64,000 bases of DNA from Sclerotiophoma versabilis. Lineage: Eukaryota; Ascomycota; Dothideomycetes; Pleosporales; Didymellaceae. Below are positions 22,458-32,372 of this stretch, in pieces; the stretch's first letter is position 1; every line of letters starts with the position of its first letter. The stretch covers positions 1,488,001 to 1,552,000 of the forward strand of contig JAAROD010000029.1 of assembly GCA_012274445.1 (NCBI GenBank), written 5' to 3'. The notes under the pieces were generated by a model. It searched no databases. It was not told the DNA's origin and saw nothing but the letters and a program-made list of their open reading frames with translations. A program made the translations under genes and the position numbers.

Positions 22458-22640
22458 GACGTGTCTGGGACCATACTGTAAGATCTGTACACTACGGAGG
22501 CGGCCGCGTGGCAATATATATGCTGTATACCATTTTGCATCCTGTTGTACGTCACACGCCTACGTTCGCACTTGCTTTGCTTGCTCCCGAAAATGTTGCC
22601 TCCGCATGTTTGTACTAGCAGCTATGTCTGACTTCTTACC

Positions 22641-23676
22641 CATGTAGTTGATTTCGGTGACGCTGAAGACTCGTTACCATTGCGACTCTTCGGCTCCGAT
22701 GGCCGCTACGCTCACTATATCGCCCTGGGTAACTGCTGGAGCGGCAAGATCCATACTATTCTGACCACACACCATCTGAAACTGCTCCAAGGATCGCTCC
22801 CGTACGACATCCTCTCACTTAACTTCTAAGAAGCCATCTCCATCACCAAAAGCATGGACATGCAGTATCTGTAGATTGTTTTCTTGTGTATCCTTCAAGA
22901 TTTCAAAAGCGACTAGGACATCAAGTCGATCCTCCACCATTCTACAATTACCCTCCCGGTCATGGCCTTAAATGGTAGCAGGCATGGAACGTTTAGACAA
23001 GGAATTTCGAAACAATAGAACCTGAAGCACCGTTATGGGTACAGGTCTACTCATTGGATTCTGTGACTTGGCACATGTCGAGGTTCAACGTACCGAAACT
23101 GACGAGTAGATATTGTACCGCCTATGGACTGACAGTCCGCTGGATGGTCGCGGTTTGTATCTCCAAATGTCCATCCTCCCACCTCGTCAAATCTATTGTG
23201 GCGAAGGACAGATTGATTGGCGCTGCCGACCAGGATATCGTTTTGCGAATGGTATAGTGCATGACATTAGGTGACGGATAGAGCGAAGAGTGCATTGTGA
23301 CGCATCACGATGAAGAGTTGAGTGGCAAGGATGCAAGCAATGCGTCGACTTTCCAAATTTACAGACTTTCGCTTAGACTTTCACCGGTACACCGTAGTTG
23401 CTGTTGATCGACACCATCCTATTTGGAGATATCTTGTCCAGAGGTCTCCTGAGCAATGTTGGTGAACAGACCGTCAACGAGGAAAACTCTATCGCGATTG
23501 GCCCTCTGTTGTACTTTCCAGACAAACACATCGCACTAATAGTCCGCCTTGATGACGTTAGAGATGACTATGGAGGCCTGAGGATACAGGTAAGGATCCT
23601 GATATTGAGAAAGCTTAGTACCACGGCTCCTGAGGCGGAAACAGCGGAGGGCTACGCAAGGATAGGATTTTCCTGA
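22641..23676 (+). pseudogene. HET-domain (heterokaryon incompatibility) pseudogene
   Basis: Decayed copy of a HET-domain gene. Reading the plus strand from about 22641 gives the family's opening (VDFGDAEDSLPLRLF, then GRYAHYIALGNCW for the usual YIALSHCWG), followed by EAISITKSMDMQYL and a stop where the family has Trp (YLWID), then ILQDFKSD and again a stop at Trp. A Gln codon before EAIS also reads TAA. All three stops are single transitions (TGG to TAG, CAA to TAA), as RIP makes on either strand. A frameshift precedes 22646. Open frames at 23054-23257 and 23398-23676 look like remnants of the variable C-terminal part. HET proteins trigger cell death on fusion of unlike strains; this copy cannot. 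Confidence 0.65.
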
Positions 23677-24193
23677 CTTTTTCGAAGTTTGACCTGGGTC
23701 GGCTTATACTGTAGCAAACGAAAGATGCACTTGCATGCTATGGGATTACCATTCCTTGGTGAATGTCTATAAGGCACACTCTTCCAGAATGACGGATAGG
23801 TCCGCACATCAGGCCGCACATGTGAACTTCCAATTCCTCTTCCGCATAGATATCATGGCCCGTAACGCATCTGCTCTTTCCCCTATCTACTCCCAGCAGC
23901 ATTTTCACCAGCTGCTGGCGGCCAGGCTCATGCCAAAGCAGCTACCGGGTTCTCACTTGGTGCAGGATCCATGGGAGGGATCGAGATAGGTAGCTTCGCT
24001 GTATCTCTGATTGCGAATGGGCTCTCGTTCTTGCGTAGATACCCGCAAGGTCAGAGCCTAACCCATATGTAGCTCCACGTACTGAGCGACGGAACGAGAA
24101 GATCGTGGAGACAGATGAATCGCAAGGAGCCCGGCATCTTCCTCCACATAGAGCTCAGAGCGAAAGGCGCGAGGCCGAGGCTTCTACCCTCAT
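23677..24193. other. Spacer after HET pseudogene
   Basis: No functional gene recognised. Short frames near 23735-23989 may be further debris of the HET gene, but no motif supports that. The right end is the 3' untranslated region of the racemase gene. Confidence 0.35.
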
Positions 24194-25066
24194 TCACAAC
24201 CAGTCCTGGCCTCTTTTGTGTCTTGCTGTAGCGGAGCTGGCGTAAGCACCTTTCTTCGCAGTTTTCGACCCCATCCTGCACAGACCAATGAGGTGATGTA
24301 CGCCGGCAACAACACCGTCGATGACCTGCACGTCGTCGCCAACAGCCTCCTCGACAGCAGGTTTCAGGTCCACCATTCCTGCACATCCTAGCAATATTAC
24401 ATCTGCGCCATCTCCAACAAGCTCTTTCCCCACTTGGCCCACGACACGCAGCACTTCTTGTCTAGGCCTTTCTTTCAGTCCCAGAACACCCAAATCACAG
24501 CTTCGCACGCCAACACAGAAATTGGCAAACCCTGAGCTTCTTACTGTGTCTTCCAACGTGTACCTCGAGCGGGGGCCACTGCATATAATCCCGAATCGAC
24601 TTCCCAAAGTGCGCGCAGCGAAAAGTGAGGCCTCCATGATCCCAACCACAGGCTGAGTCAACTCCTCTCTTAACATCCGGATGAGCGCATGATCACTATA
24701 ACAAGCAATCAAGAAGGCATCGAATTGGCTTGCATGCTGCAATATTCCTTGAACCGCAACGGCAGCAGACATGACGTCGTCAAACTTACCTTCGACTGCT
24801 GAGGGTGCGGGCTCTAACGCTGTGCAGCCGACTAGCACCACATTCGAAGACAGGGTGGGCAACACCATATCAACGCATGCGCGTGTCATACCGGCAGTCG
24901 AATTGGGATTACATAGTAGGATTCGGATCTGCTTTGGGGCTGCTTGGGCGCCACGCGAGGCGGCTGTTTTGATGATGGAGTTGGACCGGGGAAGGCGTGA
25001 TTCTGTCGGGTTGGACGTCTGCTGTGACTTGATTGGGATGTCGAATGGGATACCAATTTGAGACAT
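24194..25066 (-). CDS. Asp/Glu/hydantoin racemase (Dcg1-like)
   Basis: Predicted 290 aa cofactor-independent racemase of the Asp/Glu/hydantoin superfamily, in which two cysteines act as opposing acid/base on an amino-acid or hydantoin carbon. Both are visible: FLIACYSDH in the N-terminal lobe and ILLGCAGM in the C-terminal lobe. The domain begins at IRILLCNPNSTAGMT near residue 46; the preceding 45 residues are Ser/Thr/Pro-rich and atypical. The first in-frame ATG is 25066; an internal start or a missed 5' exon would not surprise. Yeast DCG1 lies in the allantoin-degradation cluster, but no purine-catabolism genes are neighbours here. It is the last intact host gene before the AT-rich block, about 370 bp from the first transposon end. 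Confidence 0.87.
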   Translation of the reverse strand: MSQIGIPFDIPIKSQQTSNPTESRLPRSNSIIKTAASRGAQAAPKQIRILLCNPNSTAGMTRACVDMVLPTLSSNVVLVGCTALEPAPSAVEGKFDDVMSAAVAVQGILQHASQFDAFLIACYSDHALIRMLREELTQPVVGIMEASLFAARTLGSRFGIICSGPRSRYTLEDTVRSSGFANFCVGVRSCDLGVLGLKERPRQEVLRVVGQVGKELVGDGADVILLGCAGMVDLKPAVEEAVGDDVQVIDGVVAGVHHLIGLCRMGSKTAKKGAYASSATARHKRGQDWL

Positions 25067-25432
25067 ATTGAAGTGTAGCTTGGGTTTGAGCAAAACTGCC
25101 AAAGGTAATACAAGTTGTCTTGATATGGGGTTGATGGAATAGGCTCGGCGAGGTTTATCGCTACTAAGTTTTTGCAGAGGTTATTGCTGTTCTTTGCCAC
25201 ATCTACTATTTACGTCATTCCTTACCACAACATTCTAAGAGTCTTATTTAGAATAACTAATATAAATAAGTTATTACTTTAAATATTAATTAGACTACTA
25301 TTAATATATTTACTATACTAAAGGTATAGATAATATAATAGATAGGTTTACTAGACTAAGTATATAACTACATACGCTATCTATAAGCTAAAAGGTAAAG
25401 TATAAAATAAACTAAGTAATAGTTTACTTATA
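25067..25432. other. Boundary between gene-rich and AT-rich DNA
   Basis: Racemase promoter on the left. From about 25210 base composition changes abruptly to strings of T, A, CT and AG with almost no CA, TG or CG, which marks the edge of RIP action. Confidence 0.7.
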
Positions 25433-27298
25433 ACGTACCTTATAGGTAAGCCGCGTATACAGGTAAGCTACGCGCTTTTACTAAGACTACACTAAAACCT
25501 ACTCTATTATAGCCTATAATAACCTACTCTAACGCTGTATAGAGTAGAATAACCTCTAATATTACTTAGAGACCTCTTCTACTTTATTCTTATATGTTTA
25601 CGTGTTGTGCCTAGTCTCTCTATACTGTCTATAGTGTTATTAGGAGGACTTAGCCCCTTTAGCGCGTACTCTCTTCTTCTACTTCTTACTATTACTACGC
25701 GCTCTAAACTTCTTAAGAGTAGTTATCTACTAGCTCTCTTTAACTATAAGAGTCTCTTCTACCTTAATTTACTTCTTCTTATATAATTTCTAGCGTAAGG
25801 TAGCCTTATTTACTACTTAAAGCTTAGTAATCTCCTATTATACTAATACTAGCTTATATATAATTATTACTACCTCTTTTAAGACCTTCTTAAACGCCTT
25901 AACTATAGAAGTAGGTAAGCTATCTATATACCTCTAAATTCTTATCTTTATAAGTATTAATTATAACCTAAGTTCTAGAGTGTTACTAGAGGTCTATAAC
26001 TACTAGAGTACATTATTAATAAGAAGTTATAGTAATAGAGTGCACAGCTTTATATTAAGAGTTAATATAACTTATTCTAGGTTAAATAGGACTAGTTTAG
26101 CCTCTTAGAACTCTTCTTAGATATTACTAGAGGTAAATAAAGCCTTAAAGGCTGCTATAAAGCATAGTAAAAACTTAACCTTTATAATATAGTTAATCTA
26201 GTTATAGATAAGGTTTTTAGCTTAGTACTTATATACCTTCTTTAAAGAAGTAAAACAACCTATATTAAGAGGCTATAGGAGGTGTAATAAGTAAGAAGGT
26301 ATATAGGTAGTAATAATTTTATTATTCTTATAGTATTACTAGAATATAAGTAAGTTATAGCTTTTATAGCTATTAATAACTAGTAGATAGTAGGTACTAA
26401 TAGTATACTTCTTTATATATATATTAAAGTGCTTTAGCTAGTCTAGACTAAGCTTATTAGTAGTTTAGCTATTATTAGAAACTTTAATTTTCTAATTCTA
26501 TAGCAGGTCCCTCTCTTTATACTAGGAAGAGAGGTAGTAGCACGCCTTAAAGATAATAAAGAGTAGAATAGTCTAACCTTTAGTATTAACGCTCTATATA
26601 ACTATTATCTACTCTCTATTATCTAGCTAGACTGCCTTTAGCTGTCTTTATTACTTTAAAGCTATAATAACTACCTCTATTAATATAATACCTATTATAA
26701 AGCTAGCCTTATTAAAGTTATAGGTATTATTATCCTAGATACTATACTTAGCTTTAATATTAGCTACTAGGCTAAACTAGCTCTAGATTACCTTAGAATT
26801 CTTATAGAAGGCTCTCTTATAGTTATATTTTTAATTAAACTTTACTATAAGCTCTAGTTAGCGCTTAATAAACGTACTAGGCTAGTTTATACTAATATAG
26901 CCTAGATTATACTTAGTATACAAAGAATTAGCTATATTAGCTATAGCTATAAGCCTTAGGGGAAATTCTTACGCAACTAGCTTAAGTATATACTTAATAA
27001 TTACCTACTTCTTAGTATTAGTTAGATTCTATAAGTTAGCTATAGTATTAGTATATAAAAGTTATCTAGCGTGTTAGTTATATAGTATAGTTTTAGAGAC
27101 CTTATAGATAGCTGCAGTATATTATAGAAGAAGCTTTATATCTCTTTTAAGAGCTTAAACTATAAGCTATATTTAAGCTTCTTTTAATATATCTAGCTAG
27201 CGCTGTTATTAAGGTATTAGTAGGGGAGTAGTGTTTTAGTATAGTCTTAGTAAAAGTACGTAGCTTGCCTATATATATAGCTTGCCTATAAGGTATAT
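25433..27298 (-). mobile_element. RIP-degraded Fot1/pogo-like DNA transposon, copy 1
   Basis: 1,866 bp relic bounded by TA dinucleotides (25431-25432 and 27299-27300) and by inverted terminal repeats of about 65 bp (left starts ACGTACCTTATAGG; the right end is its mutated complement). Read on the minus strand near 26200-26400, the text matches the DDE region of pogo/Fot1 transposases: a stretch corresponding to the LLP..SHLLQPLDVG motif survives with transition-only changes and stop codons. Size, TA duplication and transposase type agree with fungal Fot1-like elements of about 1.9 kb. Non-functional. Confidence 0.75.
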
Positions 27299-27876
27299 TA
27301 TAGTTAATACTTATATATATTTATTTATATTATAGTAAAGGTTAATAATTATATAAGTAGAATAGTAGTATAAGTAGATTAGAGAGATTAGATTAGTAGA
27401 TAAGAATTATTAATTAGCTCTAATCTAATCTAGAACTAGCCTAGAGATAAAATATATATATAGTTATGCCCTTTTACTAAAGAAATAAAATAAGAAACTT
27501 AATTAACTCTTTTATAAACTAATTAATCTTATTAAGTTATTTTCTTTCTTAGCTATAGCCTAAGATTATAGATACTACTATATATCTATATAGGATAAGT
27601 TCTATAGTAATCTATAGTTTTAGATTACCTAATAAAGTACTAGATAACTAGTTTAGATAGTACTTTAGATAGTATAAACTAGCCTAGATTAGGTACTAAG
27701 TATAATAAGCTATTATAGAACTATTATAGTATTATAGTAATTCTATACTATTCTATTAAGAAATAGTATTATATATAGCTATACTACGTAAAACCTATAC
27801 TAGATATAATCTTAGAAAATAATAAGTATTATTCTTATTTATATCTATAATATACCTTTTACTATTTCTTTACTAT
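27299..27876. repeat. AT-rich repeat remnant
   Basis: RIP-mutated sequence between the pogo-like relic and the intact Ty3 element. Positions about 27329-27520 match, in reverse complement, about 41860-42035, so this is part of another repeat family, probably an LTR fragment. The insertion target duplication ACTAT of the Ty3 element ends it (27872-27876). Confidence 0.5.
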
Positions 27877-28375
27877 TGTTGAAGTTGTACTTTCAAGCAA
27901 AGCTCGTAAGCACTATTCGTATTGGTTCTCAGGGATGAGCGCTGGTACAGGAAGGTCCGTAAGGGTTGGGGTTATTGCCTAGTGAAACACCGTGGCAATA
28001 GAGGGTAACAATGAGTAGTATAGAGTAGACTATCTAGCTCGAGAGTTGGGGTCGAGATTCCAAAGACAAACTTGATTGACTAAGTTGAACACGAACCATA
28101 AGGGTTGTGTTCCTACTGACTATATACTTGCTATGGGGTAATGCTCGTTGACGAGCGACTAGGGTCAGTCCAATGAAATACATAGCGTTGCTCGTTGACG
28201 AGCGATAACATACGATGCTCGTTGACGAGCAAGTCACGTGTGTCATGCTCGTTGACGAGCATGTCACGTGACCGTACAAAGGGAGATCCTTCCTGACTCC
28301 GCCCCTGGTTCATGGGTGAGGGCTGTGGTTGGCTACTTAATCACTGTGCCGCTTCGTCCGCACAGGATCGTAACA
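27877..28375 (-). repeat. 3' LTR of the Ty3 element
   Basis: 499 bp, TG...CA ends in element sense. Contains four GCTCGTTGACGAGC inverted repeats (28143, 28190, 28217, 28247), two CACGTG boxes (28235, 28265), and a minus-strand TATATA (complement of 28121-28126). This copy lies directly upstream of the antisense ORF and could drive it in the plus direction. Confidence 0.95.
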
Positions 28376-28396
28376 CTATCCTCCTCCTCCTTTGGG
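28376..28396 (-). promoter_or_regulatory. Polypurine tract for plus-strand priming
   Basis: Directly beside the 3' LTR; in element sense it reads AAAGGAGGAGGAGGATAG just before TGTTACG. This is the expected RNase H-resistant primer for second-strand synthesis in an LTR retrotransposon. Confidence 0.75.
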
Positions 28397-28477
28397 TTTG
28401 TCCTCAAACCACGTGACTGGAATCCGGGCTTACATAAAACCGAGCTTGTCCCCGCATCTGGTGACCGGTATGTCGAG

Positions 28478-28978
28478 ATGTCTTCTCACACCCGCAACCT
28501 TCGACTTGGTCTAGAAATTCGTCGAGCTAATACTCCCGCCGAAGTCCCCTGCAACCGTTGTTTCTTCGAAGGCCACGAGTGCTACATCATGCCGAACGCT
28601 ACAAAGCGTCTGAAGTGTGCTGAGTGCACAAAGGCTGGGAAGCCTTGTGTCAACATGTCGTGGGAGTCGCTGGATCGTACTCGCGAAGAGTATGAAAAGA
28701 AGGTGGAAGAAGATGAAACCTTGTTGGCAACCGTTATTGCGCGGTTGTTGCGAAATAAGAAGATTCTGAAACAAGCTGAGAATCGCGCGCGGCAAAAGGC
28801 GCTGTGTATGGCGAATGAAATGGCCGAATCGGGAGAACTGGATTTTGCCGAGGAGATGGATTGTCCGGCGGCGTCGATAGGCATGTGTGCCTCGCCTGCG
28901 ACCTGGGCTGCTCTCGGGCTTATCGAGGAGTCTGTTGCGAACCATGGTACTTCTGTACCAATTGGTGGCAGTTCGTGA
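28478..28978 (+). CDS. Antisense ORF: Zn2Cys6-like coiled-coil protein
   Basis: 166 aa product encoded on the strand opposite to gag-pol, between the 3' LTR and pol, overlapping the pol 3' end tail to tail by 59 bp. Cysteines at 25, 28, 35, 47, 50 and 57 have the spacing C-x2-C-x6-C-x11-C-x2-C-x6-C, within the range of Gal4-type binuclear clusters, although the usual Lys/Arg between Cys28 and Cys35 is replaced by FFEGHE. Residues about 65-115 (TREEYEKKVEEDE and on) are strongly charged and heptad-like, a likely coiled coil as found after Gal4-type clusters. A CATAAAA box lies about 40 bp upstream and CACGTG near 28409. The frame stays open to 28268 without another ATG. A RIP-mutated, colinear version exists at about 37690-38230. 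I recall similar unnamed proteins across fungal genomes beside transposons. Function unknown. Confidence 0.7.
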   Translation: MSSHTRNLRLGLEIRRANTPAEVPCNRCFFEGHECYIMPNATKRLKCAECTKAGKPCVNMSWESLDRTREEYEKKVEEDETLLATVIARLLRNKKILKQAENRARQKALCMANEMAESGELDFAEEMDCPAASIGMCASPATWAALGLIEESVANHGTSVPIGGSS

Positions 28979-31900
28979 GGTGCGTTGGAGGTTCCCATGT
29001 GTTTTCTGATTCCGGGTAACCTAACCATTTGACTAGGTATCGAATACCCTTCTTGGTTCTCCGATGTGTTACTATTTTTTCGACTTCCCATTCATCGTTG
29101 CCGTCGGCTTGGTAGTGGAAGTCTTTCTGGATTGGCGTTCTTGGGTCGGCAGGTTCCAACAGCGAGATGTGGAACACTGGATGGATCTTTGCATCCTTGG
29201 GTAGCTCAAGTCGATAGTTGACTGGGCTGATTTGCTTAGAAATGAAAAATGGTCCGACCTTGACCTTGTCCAGCTTTTTCGTTGCTCTTCGTGTTCTGAG
29301 ATTTTTTGTGAGGAGATAGACTTTATCCCCCTCCTTTAGCTGAGGTGCTATTTTTCGTTTCTGATTGACATATGAAATGGCTCGTCCCTGAGCTCGTGCG
29401 ATGTTTTCGAGTGATTTCCGGTGTACTTCCTTCAGTCTAACTGCTGAGGCTATTGCTGATTCCGTCTGAATAGGGCAATCGTGAGATCGAGTAAAGAGAT
29501 TTGGGTGTCTCCCGTGGTTCGCGAAGAACGGCGTCGTGCCCGTTGCTTCCGATAACTTGTTGTTGTATGCAATCTGTGCCATGGGTAATAGCGAAACCCA
29601 GTTGTCTTGTTCCTGGTTGCTGTAGATCCGAAGGTATGTTTCCATGGTCTGATTCGTTCTTTCTGTCTGTCCATCCGTCTGCGGATGATAGGCTGTAGAT
29701 AGCTTTTTCTTGGTACCCAATGCGGCAAGCATCGTGGTCCAATAGTTTGACGTGAAAAGCTTATCTCTGTCGCTGATGATTGACTCGGGCATTCCGTGGT
29801 AGCGAATGATCCGATCGATGAATACCGTAGCTAGCTGTTGCGCAGTGTAGCTGTGTCTGAATGGTATCATTTCAGCGTACTTGGTGAATCTATCTACTAC
29901 GACGAAGATTGAGTCGTAGGTGTATCCTGTGACAGGGTCCTTGGAGGGTGGTAGCTGTGTGACGAAATCCATTGTGATGTTCGTCCATGGTGCCGTTGGT
30001 GGTTCCATTGCTTGTGCTTCCCCATACTTGGCGTGTGTGCTATGTTTGTTCTGTTGGCACTGCACGCAGTTCCTGATGAACTTGGTGACCTTGTCCTTCA
30101 TGTTGGAAAACTCATAGTGTCGCTTGATGAGTTCCATGGTGCGAGTAATACCAGGGTGTCCGTGTAGCGCATCGTCATGATGTCTTGAGATAACTTCCTC
30201 CTGAAGTTCTTCTGGTACTTGCTCCGGGATGCGTTGTTCCTGCTGAACTTGCATCACTAAATTGAGCTGCTGAGATGGTCCCAATGTCCCGTCCTTGTTA
30301 ACCCCGAGAATGGCGAACTTGTTGATTGTTTTTTCGCCTGCGAGATCGTGGCGTCGGCTGAGCGCGTCTGCTCTACCGTTTTCTTTTCCTGGCGTATACA
30401 GGATCTTGAACTTGTACTGACCAAGCATTTCTGACCAGCGCACTTGTCGTCGGTTCAGAACCTTAGTAGTGGTGAAGTGTACCAAGTTCTTGTGATCTGT
30501 GTAGATGGTGAGTTCTGAGCAGCTTTCTGCGTATACTCTCCAATGCTGTAGTGCATCGACAATGGCCATGAGCTCTTTGTCGTGTACGTCATATCGTTCT
30601 TCCGGTGCCGTGAACTTCCTTGAGTGGTAGGCAATCGGGTGCCATTGACCGTCTCGTTCTTGAGTAATGCATGCTCCTAATGCTAAATCCGAGGCATCCG
30701 TTTCAAGGCGTGCGGGTTCGCCGCTCCTGAATGCGATTAGTGTGGGGGGCTCTACGCATGCTTGCTTGAGCGCTTGGAAAGCGTCCTCTTGCGCTTGTTC
30801 CCACTTGAAGGGTGTATCCTTCCGCGTAAGTCTCGTGAGCGGTAAGGCCTTCATGGAGTAGTCCTTGATAAAGCGTCGGTTGAAGTTGACGAACCCAAGG
30901 AATTCTTGAATTCCCTTGACTGTAGTGGGTGTCGGCCAATCCTTTACAACCTGGATTTTCTTTTCGCTCATCTTGACTCCATATCTTCCTACGACATAGC
31001 CAAGGAACTCCACTTCTTCCTTGTGCCATTCGCACTTTTCTGGCTTTAGCCTAAGGTCTGCGGTTGCTAAGCATTCTAACACTTGTCGCACATGGACCTT
31101 GTGTTCTTCTAGTGTCTTGCTGTACACTAGGATGTCATCGAGATATGCTACCACTGTGATGTCCAGGTGTGCTCGCAGCACATTGTTGATTAGTGCCTGA
31201 CATACTGCTGGTGCATTGGTTAGCCCAAATGGCATGACCGTATACTCGTAGTGACCATAACGGGTTCTAAACGCCGTCTTCCATTCTTCGCCTTTCTTCA
31301 TGCGTATGAGGTTGTACGCTCCGCGTAAGTCGAGTGCGGTGAAGAACTTCGCTCCTGATAGCCGGTCCTGTAACTCGGATATGTTGGGTAGCGGATAACG
31401 ATTCTTGATGGTGATATCGTTCAACTTCCGGTAGTCGACGCAAAGCCTCAGCTTGCCGTCTTTCTTTGGTACGAATAGAATGGGGAATCCCGCCGGGGAT
31501 TCGGATTTCCTAATGAATCCTTTCGCGAGGTTCTCCTTGATGTACTCGCGTAGTATCTCGAGCTCCTTCTCGGATAACTGGTATATGGGCCCGAAGGGTG
31601 GTTCTTTCCCTTCCTCGAGTTTAATCTCACAATCCCAAGGTTGATGCTTGGGTAGCGCTTTTGCGGATAACTCTTCTTCAAACATCCAGGCGTACTGTCT
31701 ATACACATCTGGTATGCCAGGAGGTGCACTCTTGTTCTCCTTAACCGTCGTGGAGGGGCTTTCTTTGTCCACACGGTCGACCGCTCTATCTTGGCGCGTC
31801 TTATGTGTCGAAGAGACGTTGTTAATCTCCTTCTCATCCACCAGTCGCGGCGCGCGCTGCGTGGGCTTCGATGCATTGGTGCCGCATTTGCATCGTCTCA

Positions 31901-32372
31901 ACGAAAGTCTTTCCCATGTCCAGTCTATCTCTGGATTGTGCTTCCGTAACCAGGGAAGTCCTAGTATGACGTCGTGCGTGGCCTTTGCGAAGACGTCTAG
32001 GGTTAGTTCCTCGTGGTGTCCCTGTATCTCTAGAGGGGCCGCTATCACTTCGTACATGATATACGGCTCTTCCGGCATTGATTCTCCGTTGGCTACTCGG
32101 AGCGAATAGGCGTGTTCCTTTGTGCGTGGTACGAGACCTGCTCGGTACATTGCTGTCTGGGATATGTAGTTCGCCTGTGCTCCCGAGTCCAAGAGTGCCG
32201 ATAATACTACTCCATTTAACTTGATGGGCAGTCTGATGAGCGAGCCGTCCCCGATAGCGTTAAGGGATCGCTCGGCGGAGCACTCTTTTGGGGTTGAGGC
32301 AACGCTGCCAATGTAGATTGTAGCAGGAGCCGTTAATAACCAATTGCATGCATACGATTGCTTGATGATCAT
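28920..32372 (-). CDS. pol: Pol polyprotein of the Ty3 element
   Basis: 1,150 aa from the first ATG. Aspartic protease with LLDSGA (Asp62). Reverse transcriptase about 255-430 with PFGLTNAP and YLDD at 410-413. RNase H with Asp559, Glu600, Asp626 and Asp669. Integrase with an HHCC zinc domain (His739, His752, Cys769, Cys772) and the DDE triad Asp802, Asp868, Glu904. A chromodomain near 1090-1140 (WEVEKIV, then YLVKWLGYPESENTWEP) ends the protein. The frame is +1 relative to gag and is open from about 32492, so 233 nt overlap gag; expression by +1 frameshifting is likely and the ATG at 32372 may be internal to the fusion. No stop, frameshift or missing catalytic residue was seen. Confidence 0.95.
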   Translation of the reverse strand: MIIKQSYACNWLLTAPATIYIGSVASTPKECSAERSLNAIGDGSLIRLPIKLNGVVLSALLDSGAQANYISQTAMYRAGLVPRTKEHAYSLRVANGESMPEEPYIMYEVIAAPLEIQGHHEELTLDVFAKATHDVILGLPWLRKHNPEIDWTWERLSLRRCKCGTNASKPTQRAPRLVDEKEINNVSSTHKTRQDRAVDRVDKESPSTTVKENKSAPPGIPDVYRQYAWMFEEELSAKALPKHQPWDCEIKLEEGKEPPFGPIYQLSEKELEILREYIKENLAKGFIRKSESPAGFPILFVPKKDGKLRLCVDYRKLNDITIKNRYPLPNISELQDRLSGAKFFTALDLRGAYNLIRMKKGEEWKTAFRTRYGHYEYTVMPFGLTNAPAVCQALINNVLRAHLDITVVAYLDDILVYSKTLEEHKVHVRQVLECLATADLRLKPEKCEWHKEEVEFLGYVVGRYGVKMSEKKIQVVKDWPTPTTVKGIQEFLGFVNFNRRFIKDYSMKALPLTRLTRKDTPFKWEQAQEDAFQALKQACVEPPTLIAFRSGEPARLETDASDLALGACITQERDGQWHPIAYHSRKFTAPEERYDVHDKELMAIVDALQHWRVYAESCSELTIYTDHKNLVHFTTTKVLNRRQVRWSEMLGQYKFKILYTPGKENGRADALSRRHDLAGEKTINKFAILGVNKDGTLGPSQQLNLVMQVQQEQRIPEQVPEELQEEVISRHHDDALHGHPGITRTMELIKRHYEFSNMKDKVTKFIRNCVQCQQNKHSTHAKYGEAQAMEPPTAPWTNITMDFVTQLPPSKDPVTGYTYDSIFVVVDRFTKYAEMIPFRHSYTAQQLATVFIDRIIRYHGMPESIISDRDKLFTSNYWTTMLAALGTKKKLSTAYHPQTDGQTERTNQTMETYLRIYSNQEQDNWVSLLPMAQIAYNNKLSEATGTTPFFANHGRHPNLFTRSHDCPIQTESAIASAVRLKEVHRKSLENIARAQGRAISYVNQKRKIAPQLKEGDKVYLLTKNLRTRRATKKLDKVKVGPFFISKQISPVNYRLELPKDAKIHPVFHISLLEPADPRTPIQKDFHYQADGNDEWEVEKIVTHRRTKKGIRYLVKWLGYPESENTWEPPTHLTNCHQLVQKYHGSQQTPR

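Noticed and set aside
21222..22514. 430-codon minus-strand open frame antisense to mS26
   Set aside because: It is an artefact of high GC at the third codon positions of mS26; only its last 33 codons are real, being exon 1 of nog2.
28143..28260. CRISPR-like array suggested by four repeats
   Set aside because: Unit is a 14 bp imperfect palindrome with irregular short spacing inside an LTR of a eukaryotic element; no cas genes and not a prokaryote.
28034..28313. Short minus-strand frames inside the LTR, repeated at 34460-34739
   Set aside because: They are repeated only because the LTR is repeated, consist of the inverted-repeat array translated, and overlap promoter sequence.
28268..28477. 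Upstream extension of the antisense ORF into the LTR
   Set aside because: The frame is open but starts with GTG and has no ATG before 28478; the added residues are LTR sequence without domain character.
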